Shown one piece after another: positions 18,341 to 27,182 of a stretch of DNA of 53,504 nt. The DNA is taken from the NCBI GenBank assembly GCA_903934795.1, contig CAIZPE010000123.1:1-53504 (forward strand), written 5' to 3'. Position 1 is the first letter of the stretch, and each line of letters begins with the position of its first letter. The DNA comes from an uncultured bacterium. Its GTDB lineage: Bacteria; Pseudomonadota; Gammaproteobacteria; Burkholderiales; Burkholderiaceae_E. The notes below the pieces were generated by a model. It did not search any database, had not been told where the DNA came from, and saw only the letters and a list, made by a program, of their open reading frames with translations. A program made the position numbers and the translations under genes.

Positions 18341-19810
18341 ATGACCGCCAGTCTCAAGTTGATTGCACCAAAAGAGGGCGTCTTTGACGAGATGCTCGAA
18401 GCCGGTGCCCTGACTCCGCGCGAGCACTACCGCCCCTATGCCGAATGGCTGGCGGCAAGCAGCGCGGAGGCCATGGCTGCCAAGCGTGCCCAGGCCGACC
18501 TGATCTTTCGCCGCATCGGCATCACCTTCTCGGTGTACGGCGACGAGAGCGGCACCGAGCGGCTGATCCCCTCCGATGTCGTGCCGCGGATCATCACCGC
18601 CACCGAGTGGGCCCGGCTCGAACGCGGGCTCATCCAGCGGGTCACCGCGATCAACCGGTTCCTGGCCGACATCTACGGCCCGCAGGAGATCCTGCGCGCG
18701 GGCCTCATCCCCGAGGACCAGATCCTCGCCAATGACCAGTACCAGGTGGCGATGATCGGCATGAAGGTGCCGCACGACATCTACGCGCACATCGTCGGGG
18801 TGGACATCGTTCGCCACAACGACGGCGAGTACTACGTGCTCGAGGACAACCTGCGGGTGCCTTCGGGCGTGTCCTACATGCTGTCCAACCGCAAGATGAT
18901 GATGCGGCTGTTTCCCGACCTGTTCCGCCGCTACCGCGTGAGGCCGGTGGAGCACTACCCCGCCATGCTGCTGCGAACGCTGCGCTCGGCTGCGGTGGTC
19001 GATGATCCGGTGGTGGTGCTGCTCACGCCGGGCCGCTTCAACAGCGCCTACTTCGAGCACACCTTCCTCGCCCAGCAGATGGGCATCGAGCTCGTCGAGG
19101 GCCAGGACCTGTTCGTCAAGGACGGTTTCGTCTTCATGCGGACCACCTCCGGGCCGCAGCGGGTCGATGTCATCTACCGGCGGCTCGATGACATCTTCAT
19201 CGATCCCCTGGCCTTCCGGCCCGACTCCCTGCTCGGGGTTCCCGGCCTGATGGCCGCCTACCGCCTGGGCAATGTCGTGATTGCCAATGCGGTGGGCACG
19301 GGCGTGGCCGACGACAAGTCGATCTACCCCTATGTGCCCGAGATGGTCCGCTTCTACCTCGGCGAGGAGCCCATCCTCAAGAACGTGCCCACCTGGCAGT
19401 GCCGGCGCCCCGATGACCTCGCCCATGTGCTGGCCCACCTGCCCGAGCTGGTGGTCAAGGAGGTTCACGGCGCCGGCGGCTACGGCATGCTCGTCGGGCC
19501 CACCGCCTCGCGCGAGGAGATCGAGGCCTTCCGTGCGGTGCTGAAGGCCAATCCCGGCAACTACATTGCCCAGCCCACGCTCTCGCTGTCCTCGTGTCCC
19601 ACCTTCGTCGACGAGGGCGTGGCGCCGCGGCACATCGACCTGCGGCCCTTCGTGCTGGTCGGCCGTGAGGTCCGCATCGTGCCGGGTGGGCTCACCCGGG
19701 TGGCGCTGCGGCGCGGGTCGCTCGTGGTCAACTCCTCGCAGGGCGGGGGCACCAAGGACACCTGGGTGGTCGACGACGACGAGACCGCCGAACCGGGCGG
19801 GGGTGCCTGA
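18341..19810 (+). CDS. Circularly permuted ATP-grasp type 2 protein (COG2308)
   Basis: A 489-residue protein of the circularly permuted ATP-grasp family, predicted to form peptide-like bonds with ATP; no substrate is established. Features include PREHYRPYAEW near the start, FSVYGDESGTERLIPSDVVPR, VLEDNLRVPSGVSYM (a Glu/Asp/Asn-rich metal and nucleotide region), VVKEVHGAGGYGM and IAQPTLSLSSCPT, then RHIDLRPFVLVG, all typical. I chose the ATG at 18341. The gene is the first of three coupled genes (ATP-grasp, alpha-E, transglutaminase-like), overlapping the next start by one base. Confidence 0.9.
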   Translation: MTASLKLIAPKEGVFDEMLEAGALTPREHYRPYAEWLAASSAEAMAAKRAQADLIFRRIGITFSVYGDESGTERLIPSDVVPRIITATEWARLERGLIQRVTAINRFLADIYGPQEILRAGLIPEDQILANDQYQVAMIGMKVPHDIYAHIVGVDIVRHNDGEYYVLEDNLRVPSGVSYMLSNRKMMMRLFPDLFRRYRVRPVEHYPAMLLRTLRSAAVVDDPVVVLLTPGRFNSAYFEHTFLAQQMGIELVEGQDLFVKDGFVFMRTTSGPQRVDVIYRRLDDIFIDPLAFRPDSLLGVPGLMAAYRLGNVVIANAVGTGVADDKSIYPYVPEMVRFYLGEEPILKNVPTWQCRRPDDLAHVLAHLPELVVKEVHGAGGYGMLVGPTASREEIEAFRAVLKANPGNYIAQPTLSLSSCPTFVDEGVAPRHIDLRPFVLVGREVRIVPGGLTRVALRRGSLVVNSSQGGGTKDTWVVDDDETAEPGGGA

Positions 19811-20727
19811 TGCTCTCGCGAGTCGCCTCCCATCTCTACTGGCTGTCGCGCTACCTCGAGCGCGCCGAGAACATGGCCCGCATCATCGATGTCGGCCATT
19901 CGCTCGCGCTGCTCTCGGGCGCGAGCGACGACTCCGGTGCGTTCGAGCTGCTGGTCATCACCGACACGCTCGAGGCCTTTCGTGCCACCGGGCGCCCGAT
20001 CACCGCCGAGAATGTCGCGCGCTTCCTCGCGTGGGATCCCTCGCTGCCCTCGTCGATCGTCAACTGCCTGGAGTCCAGCCGCGAGAACACCCGTGCGGTG
20101 CGTGGTTCGGTCACTTCCGAGATGTGGGAGACCATCAACGACACCTGGCTGCAGCTGCAGGCGCGCCAGCGCAGCGGTCGGGAGCCGGTCGACTCCGAGT
20201 TCTTCGACTGGGTGAAGGAGCGCAGCCACCTCTTTCGCGGTGTCACCTTCGCCACCATCCGGCGCGACCAGCCCTACCAGTTCATCCGGCTGGGCACCTT
20301 CGTGGAGCGGGCCGACAACACCGCGCGCATCCTGTCGGTCAAGCAGGTGGTCGGGCAGGACGAGTCCGAAGACGACTACTACCGGCTGTCCTCGGTGCTG
20401 CGCTCGGTGTCTTCGCTCGAGGCCTACCGCGACACCTACCGCGACACCATCGAGGCGCGTCGCGTGGCGCAGCTGCTGATCTTCGATCCGCAACTGCCGC
20501 GCTCGCTGCGCTCCTGCTTCGACGAGATCGAGCGCATCCTCGCGGCGCTGCCGCAGGAGTCGGGCCGGCAGGCACGGCGGCTCTCGGCGGTCATCCGCGC
20601 GGGCCTGGCCCACGGCGACCTCGACGAAGTGCTCGGCATGGGCCTGCGCGAGTACCTCGACGCCTTTCTGCGCGACAACAACGCCCTCGGCTCGGCGCTG
20701 CACAGCGGTTTCATGGAGATGCGCTAG
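19810..20727 (+). CDS. Alpha-E domain protein (COG2307)
   Basis: A 305-residue, almost wholly helical protein of the alpha-E family. The opening MLSRVASHLYWLSRYLERAENMARIIDV is the family signature, and a second Arg/Glu/Asn motif (LGTFVERADNTARILSVK) occurs near residues 163-180. Function is unknown; these proteins are almost always encoded with a circularly permuted ATP-grasp protein and a transglutaminase-like protein. Start and stop abut both neighbours (TGATG upstream, TAGATG downstream), so the three are very probably made in fixed ratio. Confidence 0.9.
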   Translation: MLSRVASHLYWLSRYLERAENMARIIDVGHSLALLSGASDDSGAFELLVITDTLEAFRATGRPITAENVARFLAWDPSLPSSIVNCLESSRENTRAVRGSVTSEMWETINDTWLQLQARQRSGREPVDSEFFDWVKERSHLFRGVTFATIRRDQPYQFIRLGTFVERADNTARILSVKQVVGQDESEDDYYRLSSVLRSVSSLEAYRDTYRDTIEARRVAQLLIFDPQLPRSLRSCFDEIERILAALPQESGRQARRLSAVIRAGLAHGDLDEVLGMGLREYLDAFLRDNNALGSALHSGFMEMR

Positions 20728-21519
20728 ATGCGCCTGTCGGTCATCCACTCCACCCGCTACCGGTACCACACGCTGGTGTCGCGCAGCACCCAGTACATCC
20801 GGCTCACGCCCTGCACAGTGCCGCAGCAGCGCATCGTGCAGTGGCGCGTCGAGCTGCCCCGGCCCTGCGTCACCATGCGCGACGCCTTCGACAATCTCAC
20901 CCATGTGCTCACGCTTGACCAGCCCCATGAGGAGATCCGCATGGTGGCTCGTGGCACGGTCGAGGTGCCCGATGTCGATGACGGCGAGCCGGCGGGTCGC
21001 ATCAACCCCAAGGTGTTCCTGCGGTCCACGCCCCTCACCGCACCGGACGAGGCCATCCGCGGCTTCGTCGAACCCATGCGCGCCACCGTGCGCGCACGTC
21101 CGCTCATCGGCGTGAGCGATCTCATGAGCGCAGTGCTCGACCGGCTTCCCTATCGACGCGGGCTCACCTCCGCCGAGACCACCGCGGCCCAGGCCTTCGC
21201 CGCCGGCGGCGGGGTCAGCCAGGACCACGCCCAGGTGTTCATCGCGGCCTGTCGGGTGCTCGGCGTGCCGGCCCGCTATGTCAGCGGCTATGCCTACTCG
21301 CCCGACCGCGAGGCGGTGGCCAGCCATGCCTGGGCCGAGGCCTGGCTGGCCAACCGCTGGGTGAGCTTCGATGTCAGCAATGCCCGGTCAGCCGGCGGTG
21401 GCCACATCAAGCTGGCGGTGGGGCTCGACTATCTCGATGCCTGCCCGGTGCGCGGCATTCGCCTGGGCGGCGAGGGCGAAGACCTGCTCGCCGACGCCGA
21501 GGTCAGCCCCCAGGCCTGA
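20728..21519 (+). CDS. Transglutaminase-like protein with Ser at the catalytic Cys position
   Basis: A 263-residue protein with the N-terminal bacterial transglutaminase-associated domain (IHSTRYRYHTLVSRSTQYIRLTPC) and a transglutaminase-like core. The catalytic motif, normally G-V-C-Q-D-x-A-H, reads GGVSQDHAQVFIAACR, with Ser164 (codon AGC at 21217-21219) where Cys is expected. The rest of the triad is intact: His200 in SHAWAEAW and Asp215 in SFDVSNA. Third gene of the ATP-grasp/alpha-E cluster. Either the protein is inactive as a thiol enzyme or it uses Ser; the sequence cannot tell. Confidence 0.9.
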   Translation: MRLSVIHSTRYRYHTLVSRSTQYIRLTPCTVPQQRIVQWRVELPRPCVTMRDAFDNLTHVLTLDQPHEEIRMVARGTVEVPDVDDGEPAGRINPKVFLRSTPLTAPDEAIRGFVEPMRATVRARPLIGVSDLMSAVLDRLPYRRGLTSAETTAAQAFAAGGGVSQDHAQVFIAACRVLGVPARYVSGYAYSPDREAVASHAWAEAWLANRWVSFDVSNARSAGGGHIKLAVGLDYLDACPVRGIRLGGEGEDLLADAEVSPQA

Positions 21520-21591
21520 GCGGCGGCGGGGTGCTGATCGGGCCCAGGCCTCCCGCTGCAGCGCGGACTTCGGCGCCCCCGGCGATCGGAA

Positions 21592-22881
21592 TCAGGCGTC
21601 GACCGGATGCCGGTCAGCCCCTGAGAGCGTGCGCGGGCCTTCTTCCTCGCGGATGAGTTCCGGCAGCCAGCGCTGGGTGAAGTCTTCGGCGCTCATGGCG
21701 GCGCTGTAGGCAAAGCCCTGGGCGCAGCTCACGCCGAGCTGGCGCAGGTGCGCCCCCTGGGCGCGGGTCTCGACCGCCTCGGCGATCAGATGCACGCCGG
21801 TCTGGCGGCTGGCCAGCACGATCGCGTCGAGCACGGGACGCATCACCGAGTCGGTTCCGATGGTGGCGACGATGCGGTTGTCGATCTTCACCAGATCCAC
21901 CGGCAGGCGCTCCAGCCAGCGCGTGCCGCCGTAGGCGGTGCCGAAGTCGTCCAGCGCGATCAGGAAGCCGGCGTCCTGCAGTCGGGCCAGCCGCGGCGGC
22001 AAGGCGGGGTCGCGCGCGTCGGTCTCGCTGACCTCGATCACGGTGTACCAGCGTCGCCCGCCCGGCCGCGCCAGTGCGGTGAAGCGCTCGCAGTCGGCCT
22101 CGCGCATCAGCTGCGCGCCGGTGAAGTTCACGCTCAGCATGAAGCCCTCCCCGAGGTGTTCGCAAGCGTCGAGCTGGTCGGCCACCGCCCGAAAGCAATG
22201 CTCGGTCATGTCGGTGATCAGACCGGTGGCCCTGGCCAGCGGCAGGAAGCTGGCCGGCCCGACCAGACCCTCGGTGGGGTGACGCCAGCGCATCAGCATC
22301 TCGGCACCGACGCAGCGGCCGCTGGCAAGCTCGATGATCGGCTGCAGATGCCCTTCGAACTCGCCGCGGGCCAGCGCGCGGCTCAGGCCCTCGCGGATGT
22401 CGTCGTCGGGCGAACGGCGCTGGCGCAGCGCCACCAGGCCGAGCAGGGCACAGGCCAGCGCGCCAGCGGCTGCCAGCGGCATGGCCGGCCGGCTGCGCTC
22501 CCACAGACCTCGTGCATCGAATCCGGCCTGAACCACATGACCGTGGCGCGGTGATCGCACGAGGGTGCTGAGCAGCAGCTCGTCCGAAGCGGCGCTGCTG
22601 GCTGCGCTGTCGGAGAACACGCTCAGGCGCATGGGATCGGAGGGCAGGGAGATCCGGCCACTCACCACGCGCGCCGGGCTCCCGGTGGCGCCGAGCTGAT
22701 CGACATCGGCGTCGAGGATCTCCACCCGGCGGCGCGCTTCCTGGCGCAGTTCGCCCTGCGCCAGGGCCACGGCGAGCATGACGCAGGCCAGCAGGAAGGC
22801 GAGCGCCGGTGCGGCCACCCAGGCCAGCCACCGCAGTGCGCCTTCCATGGTGCGGGCAGGGAAAAGTTCGTGAAGCGCCAT
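21592..22881 (-). CDS. Membrane-anchored EAL-domain protein (cyclic-di-GMP phosphodiesterase)
   Basis: A 429-residue protein with one membrane helix near 16-41, a periplasmic loop of about 90 residues, a second helix near 133-152 and a C-terminal EAL domain from about 163. The signature reads EML rather than EAL (GAEMLMRWRHP), but the metal and catalytic residues look kept: Asn in LSVNFTG, Glu in VIEVSE, the Asp pair in ALDDFGTAYGG, Lys in DLVKID, Glu in IAEAVET and Gln in AQGFAY. It is probably an active phosphodiesterase. The short loop resembles a reduced periplasmic sensor. It is downstream of recN on the same strand and convergent with the transglutaminase-like gene. Confidence 0.87.
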   Translation of the reverse strand: MALHELFPARTMEGALRWLAWVAAPALAFLLACVMLAVALAQGELRQEARRRVEILDADVDQLGATGSPARVVSGRISLPSDPMRLSVFSDSAASSAASDELLLSTLVRSPRHGHVVQAGFDARGLWERSRPAMPLAAAGALACALLGLVALRQRRSPDDDIREGLSRALARGEFEGHLQPIIELASGRCVGAEMLMRWRHPTEGLVGPASFLPLARATGLITDMTEHCFRAVADQLDACEHLGEGFMLSVNFTGAQLMREADCERFTALARPGGRRWYTVIEVSETDARDPALPPRLARLQDAGFLIALDDFGTAYGGTRWLERLPVDLVKIDNRIVATIGTDSVMRPVLDAIVLASRQTGVHLIAEAVETRAQGAHLRQLGVSCAQGFAYSAAMSAEDFTQRWLPELIREEEGPRTLSGADRHPVDA

Positions 22882-22896
22882 CGGGAAGAAGGAGGA

Positions 22897-22913
22897 TCTG
22901 ACCCGGGATCAGA
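22897..22913. repeat. Short palindromic element upstream of the EAL gene
   Basis: TCTGACCCGGGATCAGA is an inverted repeat (TCTGA/TCAGA) around CCCGGGA, flanked by AGGA and CCCCTTTT. It lies in the 154-base spacer between the recN stop and the EAL start. The outward motifs GATCTGACCC and GTCTGATCCC on the two strands recall REP-like intergenic repeats, but only one copy is in this window. Confidence 0.45.
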
Positions 22914-23035
22914 CCCCTTTTCCGGGCTTTGCGCCGCTGGTGGCCGACGGGAGGCGAGGAATGCGCAGCAGCCGGTGACCCGAGGGCCCGGCGGCGGCGC
23001 ATTGCCGATCACCGGCCGGTGCTGCCGGGGCTGCC

Positions 23036-24685
23036 TCAGGCGCCCGCGAGCAGCTCGCGGGCGTGCTGACGGCTGGTGGCGGTGATCTCGGCGCCGGCAA
23101 GCATGCGGGCAACCTCGTCGATGCGGGCCTGGCGATCGAGCGCCGCGATGCGGCTCACGGTGCGCCCGCCGGCCTGCGCCTTGCTCACCGACAGGTGCTG
23201 GTGCGCGCGCGCCGCCACCTGCGGCAGGTGGGTGACGCACAGCACCTGCCGCGCCTCGCCCAGCGTTCGCATGAGCTGCCCGATGGCCTCGCCCACCGCG
23301 CCACCCACGCCGGCGTCGGCCTCGTCGAAGATCAGGGTAGGCACCGGATTGGCCTGCGCGGCGAGCACCGCCACCGCCAGGCCCACCCGCGAGAGTTCGC
23401 CGCCCGAGGCAACCTTGGCCAGCGCTCGTGGCTGCGTGCCGGCGTGACCGGCGATGCGGAACTCCACCCGGTCGATGCCGCCGGGCCCCGGATCGGCGGT
23501 CTGCACATCGACCTCGAAGCGCGCGCCAGCCATGCCCAGTGGCTGCAGCCGCGCGCTCACCCCACGGGCCAGGCGCGTGGCGGCTTCGCGGCGCGCGGCC
23601 GACAAGCGATCGGCCGCGGTCTGGAAGGTCTGACGCGCAGCCGCTTCCTCAGCCCGCAGCCGTTGCGGGTCGGCCGCGGCCTCGAGCTCGGCCAGCCTGG
23701 CGCGCGCGCCGAGCAGCGTGCCGGCCAGAGCTTCTGGTGCCAGCCGCAGCTTGCGGGCCAGCGAGAAGGCCTGGCCGATGCGCTGGTCGAGCTGCGCGAG
23801 CCGCTCGGGATCGAGATCGAGCCGGTCGGCATAGGCCGACAGCGCAGAGGCGGCTTCGTCGGCCTGGATGCAGGCATTCTCGAGCATCAGCAGCGCCTCG
23901 CCCAGCCGGGCGTCGATGGCCGCGAGCGGCCTCAGCCTCTGGGTGATGGCCTGCAGTCGCCCGCTGATGGCGTCGTCGCTCTCGGCCAGGGCATCGACCG
24001 CGGCTTGCGCGCCTTCGAGCAGGGCTGCGGCATGGGACAGCCGGCGGTGCTCCTGGTTGAGGGTCTCCCACTCGCCTTCTGCCAGCGCGAGCTGCTCGAG
24101 CTCGCCGAGCTGCCATTGCAGGCGCTCGCGTTCGAGGTCGAGTTCGCGCGCGGCAGCCTGCGCCTGCGCGAGCCGCTCCTGCGCGGCCCGCCAGCGCCCG
24201 AAGCCGGCGGCCACCTCGGCGGCGAGGGGCAGCTGCTGTGCGAAGGCATCGAGCAGGTCGCGCTGGCCGCCGGCGCGAAGCATGGATTGGGCGGCATGCT
24301 GGCCGTGGACATCGACCAGCTGCTCGCCGAGTTCGCGCAATTGCGCCACGGTGGCGGGATGGCCGTTGACCAGGGCACGCGAGCGGCCGTCGGTCTCGAT
24401 CAGGCGGCGCAGCATCACGGTACCCGGATCGCCGGCAAGATCGCGCTCGGCCAGCCAGGCACCAAGCGCCGGGGTGAGCGCGAACTCGGCGACGATGTCG
24501 GCGCGGGACGCGCCCTCACGCACCACGCCGGCATCGCCGCGGCCGCCCAGCGCGAGCTGCAGCGCGTCGATGAGGATGGACTTGCCGGCGCCGGTCTCGC
24601 CGGTGAGCACGGTAAAGCCCGGCCCGAACTCGAGTTCGAGCGTGTCGACGATGACGAAGTCCCGCAGGCGCAGGGCAAGCAGCAT
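23036..24685 (-). CDS. recN: DNA repair protein RecN
   Basis: SMC-like ATPase for double-strand break repair, 549 residues. The Walker A motif GETGAGKS lies at 29-36, followed by the Q-loop region VDVHGQHAAQSM, a long coiled-coil middle (about 150-360) rich in Glu, Arg and Ala, and the C-terminal signature with ASGGELSR and the Walker B TLIFDEADAGVGG. Downstream of nadK by 17 bases on the same strand. RecN is LexA-controlled in many bacteria, but no LexA-like box was found near nadK or recN here. Confidence 0.96.
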   Translation of the reverse strand: MLLALRLRDFVIVDTLELEFGPGFTVLTGETGAGKSILIDALQLALGGRGDAGVVREGASRADIVAEFALTPALGAWLAERDLAGDPGTVMLRRLIETDGRSRALVNGHPATVAQLRELGEQLVDVHGQHAAQSMLRAGGQRDLLDAFAQQLPLAAEVAAGFGRWRAAQERLAQAQAAARELDLERERLQWQLGELEQLALAEGEWETLNQEHRRLSHAAALLEGAQAAVDALAESDDAISGRLQAITQRLRPLAAIDARLGEALLMLENACIQADEAASALSAYADRLDLDPERLAQLDQRIGQAFSLARKLRLAPEALAGTLLGARARLAELEAAADPQRLRAEEAAARQTFQTAADRLSAARREAATRLARGVSARLQPLGMAGARFEVDVQTADPGPGGIDRVEFRIAGHAGTQPRALAKVASGGELSRVGLAVAVLAAQANPVPTLIFDEADAGVGGAVGEAIGQLMRTLGEARQVLCVTHLPQVAARAHQHLSVSKAQAGGRTVSRIAALDRQARIDEVARMLAGAEITATSRQHARELLAGA

Positions 24686-24702
24686 GGCAGGACGACCCGC
24701 CC

Positions 24703-25596
24703 TCAGGCGGCCGGGCGCGACAGGACGGGCAGCTCGTGCCAGTTGAGCTTGCCGCGCAGGGTGGCGAAGTGGCTGTAGCCGGCCGGGTGGAGCAGGTGCA
24801 CCTTGAACGGCGCGCGCTCGATCACGATGTCATCGCCGACATGCAGATCGCTGAACACCTGCATGTCGGCGGCCACGCGTGGCTCGCGGCCGTCGACCAC
24901 GCGGATGTCGATGCGGACATCGTCGGGCAGCGTGATCGGCCGGTTGGAGAGCGACTGTGGTGCGACCGGCACCAGCACGATGCCGGCCAGCCGGGGATGC
25001 AGGATGGGCCCGTTGGCCGACAGCGCATAGGCGGTGGAGCCGGTGGGCGTGGCCACGATCAGGCCGTCGGCCCGCTGGCTGTACATGAACACGCCATCGA
25101 CCCGGGCCTGCAGCTCGATCATGCCGGTGCGCGAGGACCGGTTGACGACGACATCATTCATGGCCAGCGCGCGCCAGACCTCGCGGCCATCGCGCACCAC
25201 CCTTGCGACCAGCATGGTGCGGTCTTCCGAGGAGTAGCTGCCATCGAGGATGGCGCCGAGCGCTGCGGGCCACTGGTTGAGCGCGATGTCGGTGACGAAG
25301 CCCAGGCGGCCGTGGTTGATGCCCACCAGCGGCACCTGGGAGCGCGCAAGCTGTCGGGCCAGGCCGAGCAGGGTGCCGTCGCCGCCCACCGCGATGGCCA
25401 GATCGGCCTCGCGGCCGATGCGCTCGGCATCGGCGGCCTCGAGCTCGGGTCGGCCGATGGCCTCGAAGGTGTCGGCCTCCACCAGCACCCGGATGCCGCG
25501 GCCGGCGAGAAAGCGTGCGATCTCGAGAAGCGCCGGCGCCACCCCTTCCGACTGATAGCGGCCCACCAGCGCGACGGTTCGGAATGCCTGGGTCAT
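24703..25596 (-). CDS. nadK: NAD kinase NadK
   Basis: Phosphorylates NAD to NADP with ATP, 297 residues. The signature GGDGT is at 71-75, followed by GINHGRLGFVTD, AMNDVVVNR and the glycine-rich ADGLIVATPTGSTAYALSANGPI segment that forms the NAD site. Length and N-terminus (MTQAFRTVALVGRYQ) are normal. It is divergent from hrcA with 113 bases between and is followed by recN, a widely conserved order. Confidence 0.96.
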   Translation of the reverse strand: MTQAFRTVALVGRYQSEGVAPALLEIARFLAGRGIRVLVEADTFEAIGRPELEAADAERIGREADLAIAVGGDGTLLGLARQLARSQVPLVGINHGRLGFVTDIALNQWPAALGAILDGSYSSEDRTMLVARVVRDGREVWRALAMNDVVVNRSSRTGMIELQARVDGVFMYSQRADGLIVATPTGSTAYALSANGPILHPRLAGIVLVPVAPQSLSNRPITLPDDVRIDIRVVDGREPRVAADMQVFSDLHVGDDIVIERAPFKVHLLHPAGYSHFATLRGKLNWHELPVLSRPAA

Positions 25597-25672
25597 GCGG
25601 GGGATTAAACCATGAATCCCCCGGAGCCCACCCCGGCCGGACGGCCGACCCGAAGGGCGGATCGCCCACGGC

Positions 25673-25700
25673 TTGCGCGGGTTTCGCAGTCCAATAGAAT
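25673..25700 (+). promoter_or_regulatory. Candidate hrcA promoter
   Basis: TTGCGC at 25673-25678 and TAGAAT at 25695-25700 with a 16-base spacer. The predicted start is near 25707, only 3 bases before the hrcA ATG, so the transcript would be essentially leaderless. Confidence 0.45.
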
Positions 25701-25709
25701 AGGTCTGTC

Positions 25710-26738
25710 ATGCGAGAACTCGACAGCCGCGCCAAGACGCTGCTCAAGACCCTGGTAGAGCGGTACATCTCCGATGGTCAGCCGGTGGGCTCGCGCACGC
25801 TCTCGCGTCACTCCGGACTCGATCTCTCGCCGGCCACCATCCGCAATGTCATGGCCGATCTCGAGGAACTCGGCCTGATTTCCAGCCCCCACACCTCGGC
25901 CGGCCGGGTGCCTACGCCCCGCGGCTACCGGCTGTTCGTCGACACCCTGCTTACCGTCCAGCCGCTCGAGCTCGGCCAGACCGAGCGCATCCATGATCGC
26001 CTGCAGGCCGAGGAGCCCCAGCGCCTGCTCTCGGCCGCAGCGGGTCTGCTGTCCAGCCTGTCGCAGTTCGCCGGGGTGGTCACCACGCCGCGTCGCTCCT
26101 CGCTGTTCCGGCAGGTCGAGTTCATGCGGCTGTCCGAGCGCCGGGTTCTGCTCATCCTGGTGACGCCGGATGGCGATGTGCAGAACCGCATCCTCGCGGT
26201 CGAGCGCGACTACTCCGGGCCCGAGCTCACCGAGGCGGCCAACTACCTCAATCATCATTTCGCCGGTCTCGATCTCGAATCCATCCGACGCCGGCTGCAG
26301 ACCGAGCTCACCAGCCTGCGCGACGACATCACCCGTCTCATGACCCGCGCGGTCGAGGCGGGCGGCCGCGCCCTCACGGAAGAGACCGAGCCCATGGTCA
26401 TCTCCGGCGAGCGCAACCTGCTGGGCGTAGCCGAACTCTCCGACAACATGGAGCGCATGCGCCGGCTGTTCGATCTCTTCGAGAAGAAGACCGGCCTGCT
26501 CACACTCATGGATGCCTCCAGCCGGGCCGATGGCGTGCAGATCTTCATCGGTGGCGAATCATCGCTCGTGCCCATGGATCAGGTCAGCGTGGTGGTGGCG
26601 CCCTATGAGGTCGAGGGCCGCATCGTGGGCACGCTCGGTGTCATCGGGCCCACCCGCATGGCCTACGAGCGGGTGATCCCCATCGTGGACATCACCGCGC
26701 GGCTGGTCTCCAGCGCGCTCAGCCACAACGTGGCCTGA
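25710..26738 (+). CDS. hrcA: Heat-inducible transcription repressor HrcA
   Basis: Repressor of chaperone operons that binds CIRCE elements, 342 residues. The N-terminal winged helix is clear ([58 protein letters not shown]), followed by the GAF-like domain ([27 protein letters not shown]) and [40 protein letters not shown] at the C-terminus. The ATG at 25710 is the natural start; only a weak AGG precedes it. No CIRCE element is visible in the gap to nadK. Confidence 0.95.
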   Translation: MRELDSRAKTLLKTLVERYISDGQPVGSRTLSRHSGLDLSPATIRNVMADLEELGLISSPHTSAGRVPTPRGYRLFVDTLLTVQPLELGQTERIHDRLQAEEPQRLLSAAAGLLSSLSQFAGVVTTPRRSSLFRQVEFMRLSERRVLLILVTPDGDVQNRILAVERDYSGPELTEAANYLNHHFAGLDLESIRRRLQTELTSLRDDITRLMTRAVEAGGRALTEETEPMVISGERNLLGVAELSDNMERMRRLFDLFEKKTGLLTLMDASSRADGVQIFIGGESSLVPMDQVSVVVAPYEVEGRIVGTLGVIGPTRMAYERVIPIVDITARLVSSALSHNVA

Positions 26739-26755
26739 CAGCGGCGTCGCCCGGC

Positions 26756-27172
26756 TCAGTCGTCCCAGGTCTGTGCCAGCAGCCGCTTCAGGTCGGCCAG
26801 GCGCGCGTCGCCCAGGCGGGCGGCAATGTCAGCCTCGATCCGCTGGATCATCTGCGCGCCGGCGCGGTTCACCAACCTGCCCTTCTCGGTGTAGCGCACC
26901 AGCTTGGAGTTGCCCCGCTGCGGGTCGTCGGCGGTCTCCAGGATGCCGCGGCGGGCGAGTTCGGCCACGGTCTTGTGCACCGCCTGACGCGAGATGGCCA
27001 GGCGGCGGGCGAGTTCGGCCATGCTCATCGGCTTGCCGCCCATGTGGGCGAGCAGGCGGCTCTGCGCCGGCGTGATGTAGGCATGCTCGCTGCGGCGCAC
27101 GTTCTTCATGATTTCGCGGGCGAACCAGTCGGAGCGCTCGAGCAGCAGCTGTTTGAGGTTGGGCTCGGCCAT
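26756..27172 (-). CDS. MarR-family transcriptional regulator
   Basis: Winged-helix regulator of 138 residues from the ATG at 27172 (MAEPNLKQLLLERSDWF); the TTG at 27193 lies inside the operator. The DNA-binding part has MSMAELARRLAISRQAVHKTVAELARRGILE and a wing with DPQRGNSKLVRYTEKGR, with flanking helices for dimerisation. It is divergent from etfB, and two 22-base inverted operators lie between them, so it probably represses itself and the ETF/acyl-CoA dehydrogenase operon and is released by a ligand such as an acyl-CoA or carboxylate. The ligand is inference. Confidence 0.9.
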   Translation of the reverse strand: MAEPNLKQLLLERSDWFAREIMKNVRRSEHAYITPAQSRLLAHMGGKPMSMAELARRLAISRQAVHKTVAELARRGILETADDPQRGNSKLVRYTEKGRLVNRAGAQMIQRIEADIAARLGDARLADLKRLLAQTWDD

Positions 27173-27182
27173 CGGAATCCAT

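Noticed and set aside
19561-21327. A minus-strand open frame of about 590 codons opposite the ATP-grasp/alpha-E/transglutaminase cluster
   Set aside because: Antisense shadow of three well-supported genes.
17801-25683. The shared 13-mer GCTTGCGCGGGTT before fur (17801) and before hrcA (25671) as a common regulatory site
   Set aside because: The distances to the -10 boxes differ (30 versus 16 bases) and the motif is ordinary for the composition, so chance is the simpler explanation.
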